The notes beneath the pieces were generated by a model, which saw only the letters and a program-made list of their open reading frames with translations, made no database searches and was not told where the DNA came from. Below, in pieces: positions 30,136-41,700 of a DNA stretch of 64,000 nt. Source of the DNA: Zygnema cylindricum (Eukaryota > Streptophyta > Zygnematophyceae > Zygnematales > Zygnemataceae); contig JBBHKE010000237.1 in the NCBI GenBank assembly GCA_037447655.1, forward strand, positions 133,655 to 197,654. Direction: 5' to 3'. Every line of letters starts with the position of its first letter. Position 1 is the stretch's first letter. The position numbers and the translations under genes were made by a program.

Positions 30136-31596
30136 TTGATTTCTGAATTTAAAGATGTTTTCCCTAGTGACTTACCCTCAAAGAGGCCACCTTCTCGATA
30201 TGTGGAACATGTTATTAACCTTGAACCTGGATGTAATCATATTGTCACAGGAATTTATATGAATAGCTTCTTTGAGCAAGAGGTGTTAAAGAAACAAATC
30301 AAGGAGATTTTGGAGAAAGGACATATTCAGCCCAGCAAATCACTGTACGAAGCACCTATTCTTTTCGTTAAAAAGAAGGACGGAACGTTGAGGATGTGTG
30401 TCGACTATCGTAGTCTGAACAAGATTCCGGTGAAGGATAAGTATCCTTCACCTTTAATTTCTGATTTGATAGCTCGTTTGAAAGGTGCTAAATTATTTTC
30501 TTTGATTGATCTGCTTAGTGGCTTTAATTAGGTGCCAATTAGAATTGAAGAAGTTGATAAAACTGCTTTTAGAACTAGAGTCGGTCATTTTGAATGGATA
30601 GTGATGCCATATGGTTTGACGAATGCACCAACTACTTATCAAAGACTAATGAACCAAACATTTTTAGATTATATAGATGAGTTTGTTCAGGTGTTTATAG
30701 ATGATATTTTAATTTACAGCGAATCTAAAGAACTACATGTAATTCATTTAAGGAAAGTGTTGGAAAGGTTAAGGGAAAGGAAGTTATATGGAAAATTGTC
30801 AAAATCCAGCTTTCTTAAAAGTGAACAATTATTTTTGGGACATATAGTTAGTGGGGAAGGTGTTAAAACAAATCCATCCAAAATTACTGCAATACAAAAT
30901 TGGAAGCAACCCACTAATGTCACAGAAGTAAGATCATTTTTGTGATTGGCCACTTATTATAGGAAATTTATCAGGAACTACAGTATGATCCCCGCACCAT
31001 TGAAAAATTTACTTCGGGAGAATGAGACGTTTGTGTGGGAAGCTAACCAGGAAAGAGCTTTCGAGGAACTAAAAGGCAAGCTGACCTCTGCCCCTACACT
31101 GATGTATCTTGATCCTGCTGGGGAATTTGAAATTCGGATCACTACTGATGCATCTGATAAAGGTCTAGGTGTAGTCATAAGTCAAAAAGTCGGCAAACAT
31201 TTTCATCCTATTGCTTTTGAGTCCAGGAAATTTAATAATGCTGAAAAGAACTATCCAGCATAGGAAAAAGAATTACTTAGAATTGTTTATGCATTGGTGA
31301 AATGGCGTTGCTATTTGCATAATAAAGAATTTACAGTTCACTATGATAATAAAGCACTCTCGGATCTACAAATATTAAGTGATGCACAGATTATGAGTGG
31401 CAGACAGGTTAGGTGGATCCAGAAATTATCGTATTTCAAATTTAATGTCAAACATATTCATAGAAAGACAAATGTAGTCGCAAATCCTTTAAGTAGATGT
31501 TTTGAAATAAATATGATGGTTTGGGATGAATTGATTTTAGATGCATCTATAAATGGTTATGATAAAGATACTTATTTATTTTATGATTTGCAATAA
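30136..31596 (+). pseudogene. Gypsy reverse transcriptase and RNase H
   Basis: RT motifs in order: [59 protein letters not shown], and the catalytic box FIDDILIYS near 30697, with both Asp residues. A thumb/connection region follows (FLGHIVSGEGVKTNP). RNase H begins TTDASDKGLGVVISQ near 31140 and includes FESRKFNNAEKNYPA, then HIHRKTNVVANPLSR. In-frame stops lie at 30529, 30943 and 31261; otherwise the 1.46-kb frame is collinear without a shift, so this is the least decayed long coding region in the window. Confidence 0.9.
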
Positions 31597-32765
31597 TATT
31601 TCGGGAGGGAATTCTGACCCATTGAATGAGAGGCATGTCAACAAATTTAGAAAATAAAAGATGGTTTACTGTATTGGCAAGCAGGGGATAGATTATGCTT
31701 TCCTTAAATAGGAAACTTAAAAAATCAACTTTTACAAGAAGCCCATGAGCATTTAGGACATCTAGGTCAAGATAAAACTCTTAGTCGGTTAGAGGGTAGA
31801 TTGTTTTTCGCTAAGGATGGCAAAAGAGGTGTCGAAACACGTAGAAAGTTGTGTCCCTTGCCAACAGAGTTAACCTAGTAACCAGAAACTTAGAGGTCTC
31901 TTAAAACCTTTAGATATTTTCGAAAGACCACAGGAATCTGTCAGTATGGATTTTATTGTCAGGTTACCAGCTACATCTATTAGAAATGACAGTATCATGG
32001 TCGTAGTTCATAGGTTCAGTAAAATGGCAATCTTTATCCCTTGCAAAACTACTCATTGAGTTGTAGATATTGCAATGTTATATTTTGACAACGTGGTCAG
32101 ACATCATGGAGTTCCCCTGTCTATAGTCAGTGATATGGATTCTAAATTTATGTCTGCATTTTGGAAACAATTGCATCAAAATTTAGGCATTAAATTAAAA
32201 ATGAGTACCTCTTATACTCCTCAGACAGATGGACACACACAAATGATGAACCGTACACTGGAAGAAATGATTAGGATTTTTTGGAGTGGAGTTCAGAACA
32301 CATGGGAATCTAAATTGCCATTAATGGAATTTACATACAATTTATGTAAACATGCTAGTACACGCTTCTCACCGTATGAAGTTGCATACGGATACTAAGC
32401 GAGAGAAGCATTAGACTTAATAACAGGGGTCACTTTAGAGAATAGGGGTTTTCGAACGAAATTTTGGGAATACATGTAAACGGTTTGGAAAACAGTCCGT
32501 GATGCATTAGTAGAGGCACAAAGAAGGCAAGAACTAAATGCTAACCGCAAACGGGGTGATTGGATGGTAAGCACAGGTGACAAGGTTTGGCTTTCAACAT
32601 ATCATTACAAGTGCAAGATCGAGGGACAAGCGGATCCTACGGGGAAATTTGCTCCTAAGTACATCGAACCATTTACTGTAATCGAGATGATATCCTCTAA
32701 TGCTGCCAAATTAGACTTTCGGCCTTCATCAAAAATTCATCCAGTGATACACATCAGCCAGTTAA
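31597..32765 (+). pseudogene. Gypsy integrase, main part
   Basis: The zinc domain shows EAHEHLGHLGQDKT and, in a shifted frame, a Cys-X2-Cys pair near 31850. The core has SMDFIVRLP (first Asp), VSDMDSKFMS (second Asp) and TPQTDGHTQMMNRTLEEM, where the expected catalytic Glu is Gln. The C-terminal region continues with STRFSPYEVAYGY, then KVWLST, KFAPKYIEPFTVIE and HPVIHISQL to 32765. There a copia-like LTR inserts, so the apparent open frame to 33409 is a chimera. Stops lie at 32058, 32396 and near 32477. Confidence 0.88.
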
Positions 32766-33843
32766 TGTTGTCCATAGCAATTTTCAGCCATAGATTTACC
32801 CTCGAAGCACCACAGACTACCCCAAAACAGCCTACTTTGATTAAACTCAGAATTCTTCAGAATAACCAAACCAAGCTGAAACTACTTAAACAGATATTTC
32901 GTAGGCTACTAAGTATTCCCACCAATTTTCATATAACAATACAAAACCGAATAATCACAACACTAAGTCAAAGTTGCAGAGAAATAGCAGCCATAACTTT
33001 GATAAATCTGACCAATTTCGCAATGAAGCCCCAAGCAAATAAAAAACAAAATAGGTCTGCAAATTTGTCACAATATTTCCAATACAAAGAGAAACACACA
33101 TGCAAAATTTCAGATAATTTTGCTAATAGAATTGAGAGCAATTCTCAGATGAAATTCCCAAAATGGAGCAAAAACAGTTTCTGTCCAAAAAGGTTCCTTA
33201 CACTAAAAATTACTAAGTCCTACAAATATACACTACACCTTACTACTAACTGTACGGAGGCATACCATCCGTACGTAATCAATCAACTACCTCAATTAAT
33301 GTGGGTGTACCTGAGATCTACACTAATAATAAATACACATGACAAAACATTGTTAAATATTTGCAAGTCTTACGAATTCCGTCAAACGAATTTGGACTGT
33401 CCAAAATAAATATCAAGTGATGGACGCGATTTCGTATCCCTCACCAAACTGGTGGCGCCGCAGTCCGTAGCTTTTCTTCGGCACCCTTGATGTCGTGAAG
33501 CATAATCACCAAAATAAACTTGGCGAAATGACATCACTCCATCCAAATTAGTCCGTACCGGCGGCGTACTTCTTCAAAAACATTCCAGATCAGATCGCTT
33601 CGCGATCCGCCTTACATTTGACTTACATATTCTGTACTTCTTCATTTACTTGTTCACGCCACCCATTTAGTTCCATATATCCCAAAAACAATTAGTACCC
33701 TTACTTCCCCAAATCCACAAATCCACTTGAACCTCTACAGTAAATCCAAATAGCATACGCATTAAAATCGCCTACTGTACTCATGAACTATTGTGTATGC
33801 ATGAAACGAAATACACGCACGAAACTAACTTTTAAAACCAACA
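32766..33843 (-). repeat. Solo copia-like LTR inside gypsy integrase
   Basis: 1078 bp with TGTTG at one end and CAACA at the other. The flanks are GTTAA (32761-32765) and GTTGA (33844-33848), a 4-of-5 target duplication. The gypsy reading frame resumes directly after the second flank with one duplication copy removed, so the insertion is well defined. Orientation is taken as minus because, on that strand, TATATTTGTAGGACTTAG (around 33213-33230) matches the shared TATA/GGACTTAG block of copia LTRs in this window. No internal element region is present, which fits LTR-LTR recombination. Confidence 0.82.
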
Positions 33844-34086
33844 GTTGAAGCTAGCAGATCTTTGACCAATTAAAGGAGAATTTGAATTGAATCCCTCAAT
33901 AATTATAGAACCTGAGGTTCACAGATGGGTAATAGATTTGGTTAGTCAACGGTTTAAGGTCGTTATACTATATTCTGGCAAGTACATTATCTAGGAAGGC
34001 CAGAAGATGAGTTAACTTTAGAAGATAAAAATTATGAGTTTTTACAAAGGTATTGGAGGGATAGTAATATAGAAGTCCCGTCTTGA
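33844..34086 (+). pseudogene. Gypsy integrase C-terminus with chromodomain-like tail
   Basis: After the solo LTR the gypsy frame gives GEFELNPSIIIEPEV and, after a frame change, WQVHYLGRPEDELTLEDKNY then EFLQRYW, ending at a stop at 34084. The pattern (Tyr, Gly, Pro-Glu-Asp-Glu, aromatic end) resembles the C-terminal half of chromodomains on chromovirus integrases, which can steer insertion to heterochromatin. The N-terminal half of the domain is poorly preserved, so the chromodomain call is moderate. Confidence 0.6.
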
Positions 34087-34104
34087 GAATAAAATGTGTT
34101 TTAA

Positions 34105-35122
34105 CTAAGGTCAATTAGTGGATCGAACTTGTTCGTAAATGGGTATTGAATTATAACGAAAATAGAGTTTTGAATTTGATAGAGGTCGGGGAAAGAATCG
34201 CACGATTTGGGTTTGTATTTTAAAAGATATAGTGTTTGGTGCATTTAGGAGACAACCCGAGGTCAAAATAACGATTGGGTGTTCATTTTTACGGGTTAAA
34301 GGTCAAACTATCCGCGGAATTTAAGGCGTAAGTTTATAAAGTACTAAACAAAATCAAAATTTCGTTTGGTAAGCACGATGGTTCCTTTCATACAATTTTT
34401 AGTAGGAAACGTCACTTTCAGTTTATAGAATATCGTAGGAAGTTTCGCATGCGAAATTTGCGACACACTTTCGTGCGAAGTCGCGTTTCGTTTGGCGCGC
34501 TCTTTTGCACGTAAATGTTACGTAGTGAAACGAAGCGTTTGATTGGTTAGAAATGCTACGTAGTTAGTAAGAGATTTCGCACGTTTTTGCATTTGTTTGT
34601 TGGAGTCCTTGCTGATCAATGATTGGCCCATATAAAACCTATTGAGTCCTTGCTGATTAATGATTGGCCCATATAAAACCTGTTCAACAGAGCGTTGACT
34701 CTGGCTTGGCGAGTCCAAGGCGATGATGGATAAATAGTGAAGTCTAAGAGGAGAGTAGACATTTTTTCCTTTGGGGAAAAGTTTTGCGAAATTGTGACTG
34801 ATCTTGGTCTTGAGCGATTAAAACCAAATTGGAGCATTGGCATTTTGGCATTGAAATCTCTTACAAAATAAGTAGTGTTTTAGTAGTTAAGAGATAGAAT
34901 TATTAAGAATGGAGGTTAGAGGAAAACACTTTAATAAGAAGGGTTGAGCCACGAGGGCAAGAGACGAAGCTAATGTTATGTGGACAGAAGCTTCTTTTAA
35001 TTTAAAGTTGATCCTTATGTGAGTGATGTCCAATGTGGATGTGTATTTTCCAATGTGTGGAATGTGTGGTTCAAATTAATTAAAGTAATGGGATTTTATG
35101 AGAGGTAGGCGATCCTATTACA
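34105..35122 (+). repeat. 3' LTR of gypsy element
   Basis: 1018 bp, ending ..CCTATTACA, followed by AGCGTTAACAATATAAAG of the satellite. It differs from the 5' LTR by scattered substitutions and one extra 41-bp unit, which explains the whole length difference (1018 against 977) and supports the chosen ends. Confidence 0.88.
34603..34684 (+). repeat. 41-bp tandem duplication carrying the TATA box
   Basis: Two 41-bp units (34603-34643 and 34644-34684), each with GATTGGCCCATATAAAACCT, so TATAAAA occurs at 34631 and 34672. The 5' LTR has one unit with the TATA mutated. Confidence 0.85.
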
Positions 35123-35712
35123 AGCGTTAACAATATAAAGTGATTGTTACCACTATTGTTGTTAGCACAAACAAAAACTTGTGTTATAACATGGTTCGGA
35201 GTCTATTTTACATATTTTAACCAGAAAAAAATAAAAGTTGTTGTATTAAACATCATTAAAAGCACAAACTCAAATTTCTTTAAGAAACATGGTTTAGGAT
35301 TTTTTTAAACTGTTTTTTTAATATGTTAACAAATAATTTTGTTAATATTAGAGTTAAACACAAACTTGTGTTACAAACATGGTTCGGAGTTTATTTTACC
35401 TATTTTTTAACCGGAAAAAAAAAAGTTGTTGTACCAAATATCTTTGTTTGCACAAACTCAAATTACTTTTAGAAACATGGTTTAGGGTTTTTTTAAACTT
35501 TTTTTTTTAGTGTTAACAATATAAAGTGTTTGTTACCACTATTGTTGTTTGCGCAAACACAAACTTGTGTTATAAACATGGTTCAGAGTATATTTTACCT
35601 ATTTTTTAACCAAAAAAAATAAAAGTTGTTGTAGAAAAAACCTTTGCTTGCACAAACTCAAATTTCTTTAAGAAACATGGTTTAGGGGTTTTTTAACTAT
35701 ATTTTTGAGCAT
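35123..35712 (-). repeat. Satellite block S6 (minus orientation, variant subfamily)
   Basis: The continuation of S5 on the other side of the gypsy element. Its inverted A-type subunits are unusual: they carry TTTTTTAACC(A/G)GAAAAAA and AAAGTTGTTGTA instead of CTCTTTTTGTGACC and AAACGTTGTTTG. The variant appears three times at about 200-bp spacing (near 35220, 35410 and 35610) and was not seen elsewhere in the window. Confidence 0.88.
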
Positions 35713-35728
35713 TAACGCTCAAAAAAAT
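35698..35728. other. Satellite strand-switch point
   Basis: Inverted B-type sequence (TTTTTGAGCATTAAC) meets plus-strand B-type sequence (TTAACGCTCAAAAAAATAGG) at a shared TTAAC core. The join makes a near-perfect palindrome around GAGCATTAACGCTC. Confidence 0.8.
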
Positions 35729-38700
35729 AGGTAAAATAAACTCTAAACCATATATATAACTCAAATTCGAGTTTGATCTAACAAATATATTTGTAACAAA
35801 CACTATATATTGTAAACACTCACAAAAATAGTTAAAATAAACCCTAAACCATGTTTCTAACACAAATTTGAGTTTGCACGCACAAAGATATTTGTAACAA
35901 ATAACGTTTGTTGTTCGCGTTCACAAAAAGAGGTAAAATAAATTGTGAAATATGTTTATAACCCAAGTTTGTGTTTCCGCTAACAACAAAAGTGGTAACA
36001 ACCACTTTATATTGTAAACGCTCACAATACTAGTTAAATTAAACCATAATTTATGTTTATAACACAAATTTAAGATTTCGCTTACAAAGATATTTGTAAC
36101 AAAGGTCGTTTATTGTTCTCGATCACAAAAAGAGGTAAAATAAATTCTAAACCATGTATATAACACAAGTTTGTGTTTGTGCTAACAACAATAGTGGTAA
36201 CAAACTCTTTCTATTGTTAATGCTCACAAAATAGATAAAATAAACTCTAAACCATGTTTATAACACAAATTCGAGTTTGCGCTATCAAATATATTTGTAA
36301 CAAACAAAGTTTATTGTTTGCGGTCACAAAAAGAGGTAAAATAGACTCCGATCCATTTTTGTAACACAAGTTTGTGTTTGCCCTAACAACAATAGTAGAA
36401 AAAAACACTATATATATTGTTAACGCTCAAAAAAATATTAAAAAAAACCCTAAACCATATTTCTAACACAAATTTGAGTTTGCGCTAACAAAGATATTTG
36501 TATCAAACAACGTTTATTGTTTGCGGTCACAAAAAAAGGTTAAATAAACTCCGAACCATGTTTATAACACATGTTTGTGTTTGCGCTAACAAAAATAGTG
36601 GTAACAAACACTTTATTTTGTTAACACTCACAAAAATTGTTAGAATAAATCCTAAACCATGTTTCTAACGCAAATTCGAATTTGGGCTAACAAATATATT
36701 TGTAACAAAAACTGTTTATTGTTCGCGGTCACAAAGAGAGGTAAAATAAACTCCGAACCATGTTTATAACACAAGTTTGTGTTTGCGCTAACAACAATAG
36801 TAGTTACACACACTTTATATTATTAACGCTCATAAAAATAGTAAAAAAAACCCTAAACCATAATCTTAACACAAATTTGAGTTTGCGCTAACAAAGATAT
36901 TTGTAACAAACAATGTTTATTGTTTGCTGTCACAAAAAGAGGTAAAAAAAACTCCGATCCATGTTTGTCACACAAGTTTGTGTTTGCGCTAACAACAATA
37001 ATGGTAACAAACACTGTATATTGTTAACGCTCACAAAAATAGTTAAAAAAAACCCTAAACCATGTTTCTAACACAAATTCGAATTTGAGCTAACAAAGAT
37101 ATTTGTAACAAACAACGTTTATTGTTCGCAGTCACAAAAAGAGGTAAATTAAACTCCGAACCATGTTTATAACAGAAGTTTGTGATTGCGCTAAGAAGAA
37201 TAGTGGTAACAAACATTTTATATTGTTAATGCTTACAAAAATAGTTAAAAAAAACCCTAAACCATGTTTTCTAACACAAATGTGAGTTTGGGCTAACAAA
37301 GATATTTGTAACAAACAACGCTTATTGTTTGCGGTCACAAAAAGAGGTAAAATAAACTCCGAACCATGTTTAAAACACAAGTTTGTGTTTGCACTAACAA
37401 CAATAGTGGAATCAAACATTGTATATTGTTAACGCTCAAAAAAATAGTTAAAAAAAACCCTAAACCATATTTCTAACACAAATTTAAGTTTGACCTAAAA
37501 ATGATATTTGTAACAAACAACGTTTATTGTTCACGCTCACAAAGAGAGGTAAAATAAACTCCGAACCATGTTTATAACACATGTTTGTGTTTCCGCTAAC
37601 AACAATAGTGGTAACAAACACTTTATATTGTTAAGGCTCACAAAAATTGTTAAAATAAATCCTAAACCATGTTTCTAACACAAATTCGAATTTGAGCTAA
37701 CAAAGATATTTGTAACAAACAACGTTTATTGTTCGCAGTCACAAAAAGAGGTAAATTAAACTCCGAAACCATGTTTCTAACACATGTTTGTGTTTGCGCA
37801 AACAACAATAGTGGTAACACACACTTTATATTGTTAACGCTCACAAAAATAGTAAAAAAAAACCTTAAACCATGTTCCTAACACAAATTTGAGTTTGCAC
37901 TATTAAAGATATTTGTAACAAACAATGTTTATTGTTCACGGTCACAAAAAGAGGTAAAATAAACTCTGAACCATGTTTGTAACACAATTGTGTGTTTGCG
38001 CAAACAACAATAGTGGTATCTAACACTATATATTGTTAACGCTCACAAAAATAGTTAAAAAAAAACCTTAAACCATGTTCCTTACACAAATTCGAATTTG
38101 AGCTAACAAAGATATTTGTAAAAGACAACGTTTATTGTTCACGGTCACAAAAAGAGGTAAATTAAACTCCGAACCATGTTTGTAACACATGTTTGTGTTT
38201 GCACTAACAACAATAATGGTTACAAACACTGTATATTGTTAACGCTCACAAAAATAGTTAAAAAAAAACCTTAAACTATGTTCCTTACACAAATTCGAAT
38301 TTGAGCTAACAAAGATATTTGTAAAAGACAACGTTTATTGTTCACGGTCACAAAAAGAGGTAAATTAAACTCCGAACCATGTTTGTATCACATGTTTGTG
38401 TTTGCACTAACAACAATAATGGTTACAAACAGTGTATATTGTTAACGCTCACAAAAATAGTTAAAAAAAAACCATAAACCGTGTTAATAACACAAATTTA
38501 AGATTTCGCTTACAAAGATATTTGTAACAAACATCGTTTATTGTTCTAGATCACAAAAAGAGGTAAAATATCTAAACTATGTATATAACACAAGTTTGTG
38601 TTTGTGCTAATAACAATAGTGGTAACAATCTCTTTCTATTGTTAACGCTAAAAAAAGTTGGTAAATTAAACTCTAAACCATACATATAACACAAATTCGA

Positions 38701-41700
38701 GTTTGCGCTAGCAAATATATTTGTAACAAACACTTTATATTGTAAACACTCACAAAAATAATTAACATAAACCCTAAACCATGTTTCTAACACAAACTTG
38801 AGTTGGCGCGCACAAAGATATTTGTAACAAATAACATTTATTGTCGTGGTCTCAAAAAGAGGTAAATTAAACTCCAAACCATGTTTGTAACACATGTTTG
38901 TGTTTGCGCTAACAACAATAGTGGTAAAACACACTTTATATTGTTAACGCTCACAAAAATAGTAATAAAAAACCTTAAACCATGTTCCTAACACAAATTT
39001 GAGTTTGCGCTAACAAAGATATTCGTAACAAACAATGTTTATTGTTCACGGTCACAAATAAAAGGTAAAATAAACTCTAAACCATGTTTGTAACAAAATT
39101 GTGTGTTTGCGCTAACAACAATAGTGGTAACAAACACTATATGTTGTTAACGCTCACAAAAATAGTTAAAAAACACCTTAAACCATGTTCCTAACACAAA
39201 TTCGAATTTGAGCTAAGAAAGATATTTGTAACATACAACGTTTATTGTTCGTGATCACAAAAAGAGGTAAAATAAACTCCGATCCATGTTTGTCACACAA
39301 GTTTGAGTTTACGCTAACAACAATAGTGGAAACAAACATTGTATATTCTTAACGCTCAAAAAAATAGTTAAAAAAAACCTTAAACCATATTTTTAACACA
39401 AATTTAAGTTTGACCTAAAAATGATATTTGTAACAAACAACGTTTATTGTTCACGCTCACAAAGAGAGGTAAAATAAACTCCGAACCATGTTTATAACAC
39501 ATGTTTGTGTTTACGCTAACAACAATAGTGGAATCAAACATTGTATATTCTTAACGCTCAAAAAAATAGTTAAAAAAAACCCTAAACCATATTTTTAACA
39601 CAAATTTAAGTTTGACCTAAAAATGATATTTGTAACAAACAACGTTTATTGTTCACACTCACAAAGAGAGGTAAAATAAACTCCGAACCATGTTTATAAC
39701 ACAAGTTTGTGTTTGCGCTAACAAGAATAGTGGTAACAAACATTTTATATTGTTAATGCTTACAAAAATAGTTTAAAAAAAACCCTAAACCATGTTTCAA
39801 ACACAAATTCGAATTTGAGATAACAAATATATTTGTAACAAACAACGTTTATTGTTTGCGGTTACAAAAAGAGGTAAAATAAACTCCGAACCATGTTTAT
39901 CACCAAGTTTGTGTTTGCGCTAACAACAATAGTGGTAATAAACACTTTATATTGTTAAGGCTCACAAAAATTGTTAAAATAAATCCTAAACCATGTTTCT
40001 AGCACAAATTCGAATTGGAGCTAACAAAGATATTTGTAACAAACAACGTTTATTGTTTGCGGTCACAAAAAGAGGTAAAATAAACTCCGATCCATGTTTG
40101 TCACACAAGTTTGTGTTTACGCTAACAACAATAGTGGAATCAAACATTGTATATTTTTAACCCTCAAAATAATAGTTAAAAAAAACCATAAACCATATTT
40201 CTAACACAAATTTGAGTTTGACCTAAAAAAGATATTTGTAACAAACAATGTTTATTGTTCACGCTCACAAAGAGAGGTAAAATAAACTCTGAACCATGTT
40301 TATAACACAAGTTTGTGTTTGCGCTAACAAGAATAGTGGTAACAAACATTTTATATTGTTAATGCTTACAAATATAGTTAAAAAAAAACCCTAAACCATG
40401 TTTTCTAACACAAATTCGAATTTGAGATAACAAAGATATTTGTAACATACAACGTTTATTGTTTGTGGTTACAAAAAGAGGTAAAATAAACTCCGAACCA
40501 TGTTTATCACACAAGTTTGTGTTTGCGCTAACAACAATAGTGGTAACACACACTTTATATTGTTAACGCTCACAAAAATAGTAAAAAAAAACCTTAAACC
40601 ATGTTCCTAACACAAATTTGAGTTTGCGCTAACAAAGATATTTGTAACAAACAATGTTTCTATTGTTAACACTCAAAAAAATAGGTAAAATAAACTCTAA
40701 ACCATATATATAACACAAAATCGTGATTGCGCTAACAAATATATTTGTAACAAACACTTTATATAGTAAACACTCACAAAAATGTAAAAATAAACCCTAA
40801 ACCATGTTTCTAACACAAATTTGAGTTTGTGCTCACAAAGATATTTGTAACAAATAACGTTTATTGTTCGCGGTCACAAAAAGAGGTATAATAAACTCTG
40901 AAATATTTTTATAACCCAAGTTTGTGTTTGCACTAACAACAATAGTGGTAACAACCACTATATATTGTAAACGCTCACAATACTAGTTAAAATAAACCAT
41001 AAACCATGTTTATAACACAAATTTAAGATTTCGCTTACAAAGATATTTGTAACAAACATCGTTTATTGTTCTCGATGACAAAAAGAGGTAAAATAAATTC
41101 TAAACCATTTATATAACACAAGTTTGTGTTTGTGCTAACAACAATAGTAGTAACAAACACTTTCTATTGTAAACACTCACGCAAATAGTTAAAATAAACC
41201 CAAAACCATGTTTCTAACACAAATTCGGATTTGAGCTAACAAAGATATTTGTAACAAACAAGTTTATTGTTCGCGGTCACAAAAAGATGTAAATTAAACT
41301 CCAAACCATTTTTGTAACACATGTTTGTGTTTGCACTAACTACAATAGTGGTTACAAACACTGTATATTGTTAACGCTCACATGAATAGTTAAAAAAACC
41401 ATAAACAATGTTTATAACACAAATTTAAGATTTCGCTTACAAAGATATTTGTAACAAACAAGTTTATTGTTCTCGATCACAAAAAGAGGTAAAATAAATT
41501 CTAAACCATGTTTATAACACAAGTTCGTGTTTGTGCTAACAACAATAGTGGTAACAATCTCTTTCTATTTTTAACGCTAAAAAAAATAGGTAAAATAAAC
41601 TCTAAACCATATATATAACACAAATTCGAGTTTGCGCTAGCAAATATATTTGTAACAAACACTTTATATTGTAAACACTCACAAAAATAGTTAAAATAAA

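Larger units (their letters stand above)
26188..35122 (+). mobile_element. Full-length degenerate gypsy retrotransposon inserted in satellite
   Basis: Direct LTRs at 26188-27164 and 34105-35122 flank gag, protease, RT, RNase H and integrase in gypsy order (integrase last), with a chromodomain-like tail. The flanks are AGCGTT on both sides, a target duplication taken from the GAGCGTTAAC box of the satellite. A primer site resembling the initiator tRNA-Met complement follows the 5' LTR. The integrase end is split by a solo copia-like LTR (32766-33843). Stops interrupt every domain, so the copy is dead. Excluding the solo LTR it is about 7.9 kb. Confidence 0.92.

Noticed and set aside
32564-33409. 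A single 281-codon gene
   Set aside because: The first 67 codons are gypsy integrase; the rest is noncoding sequence of an inserted solo LTR that happens to stay open.
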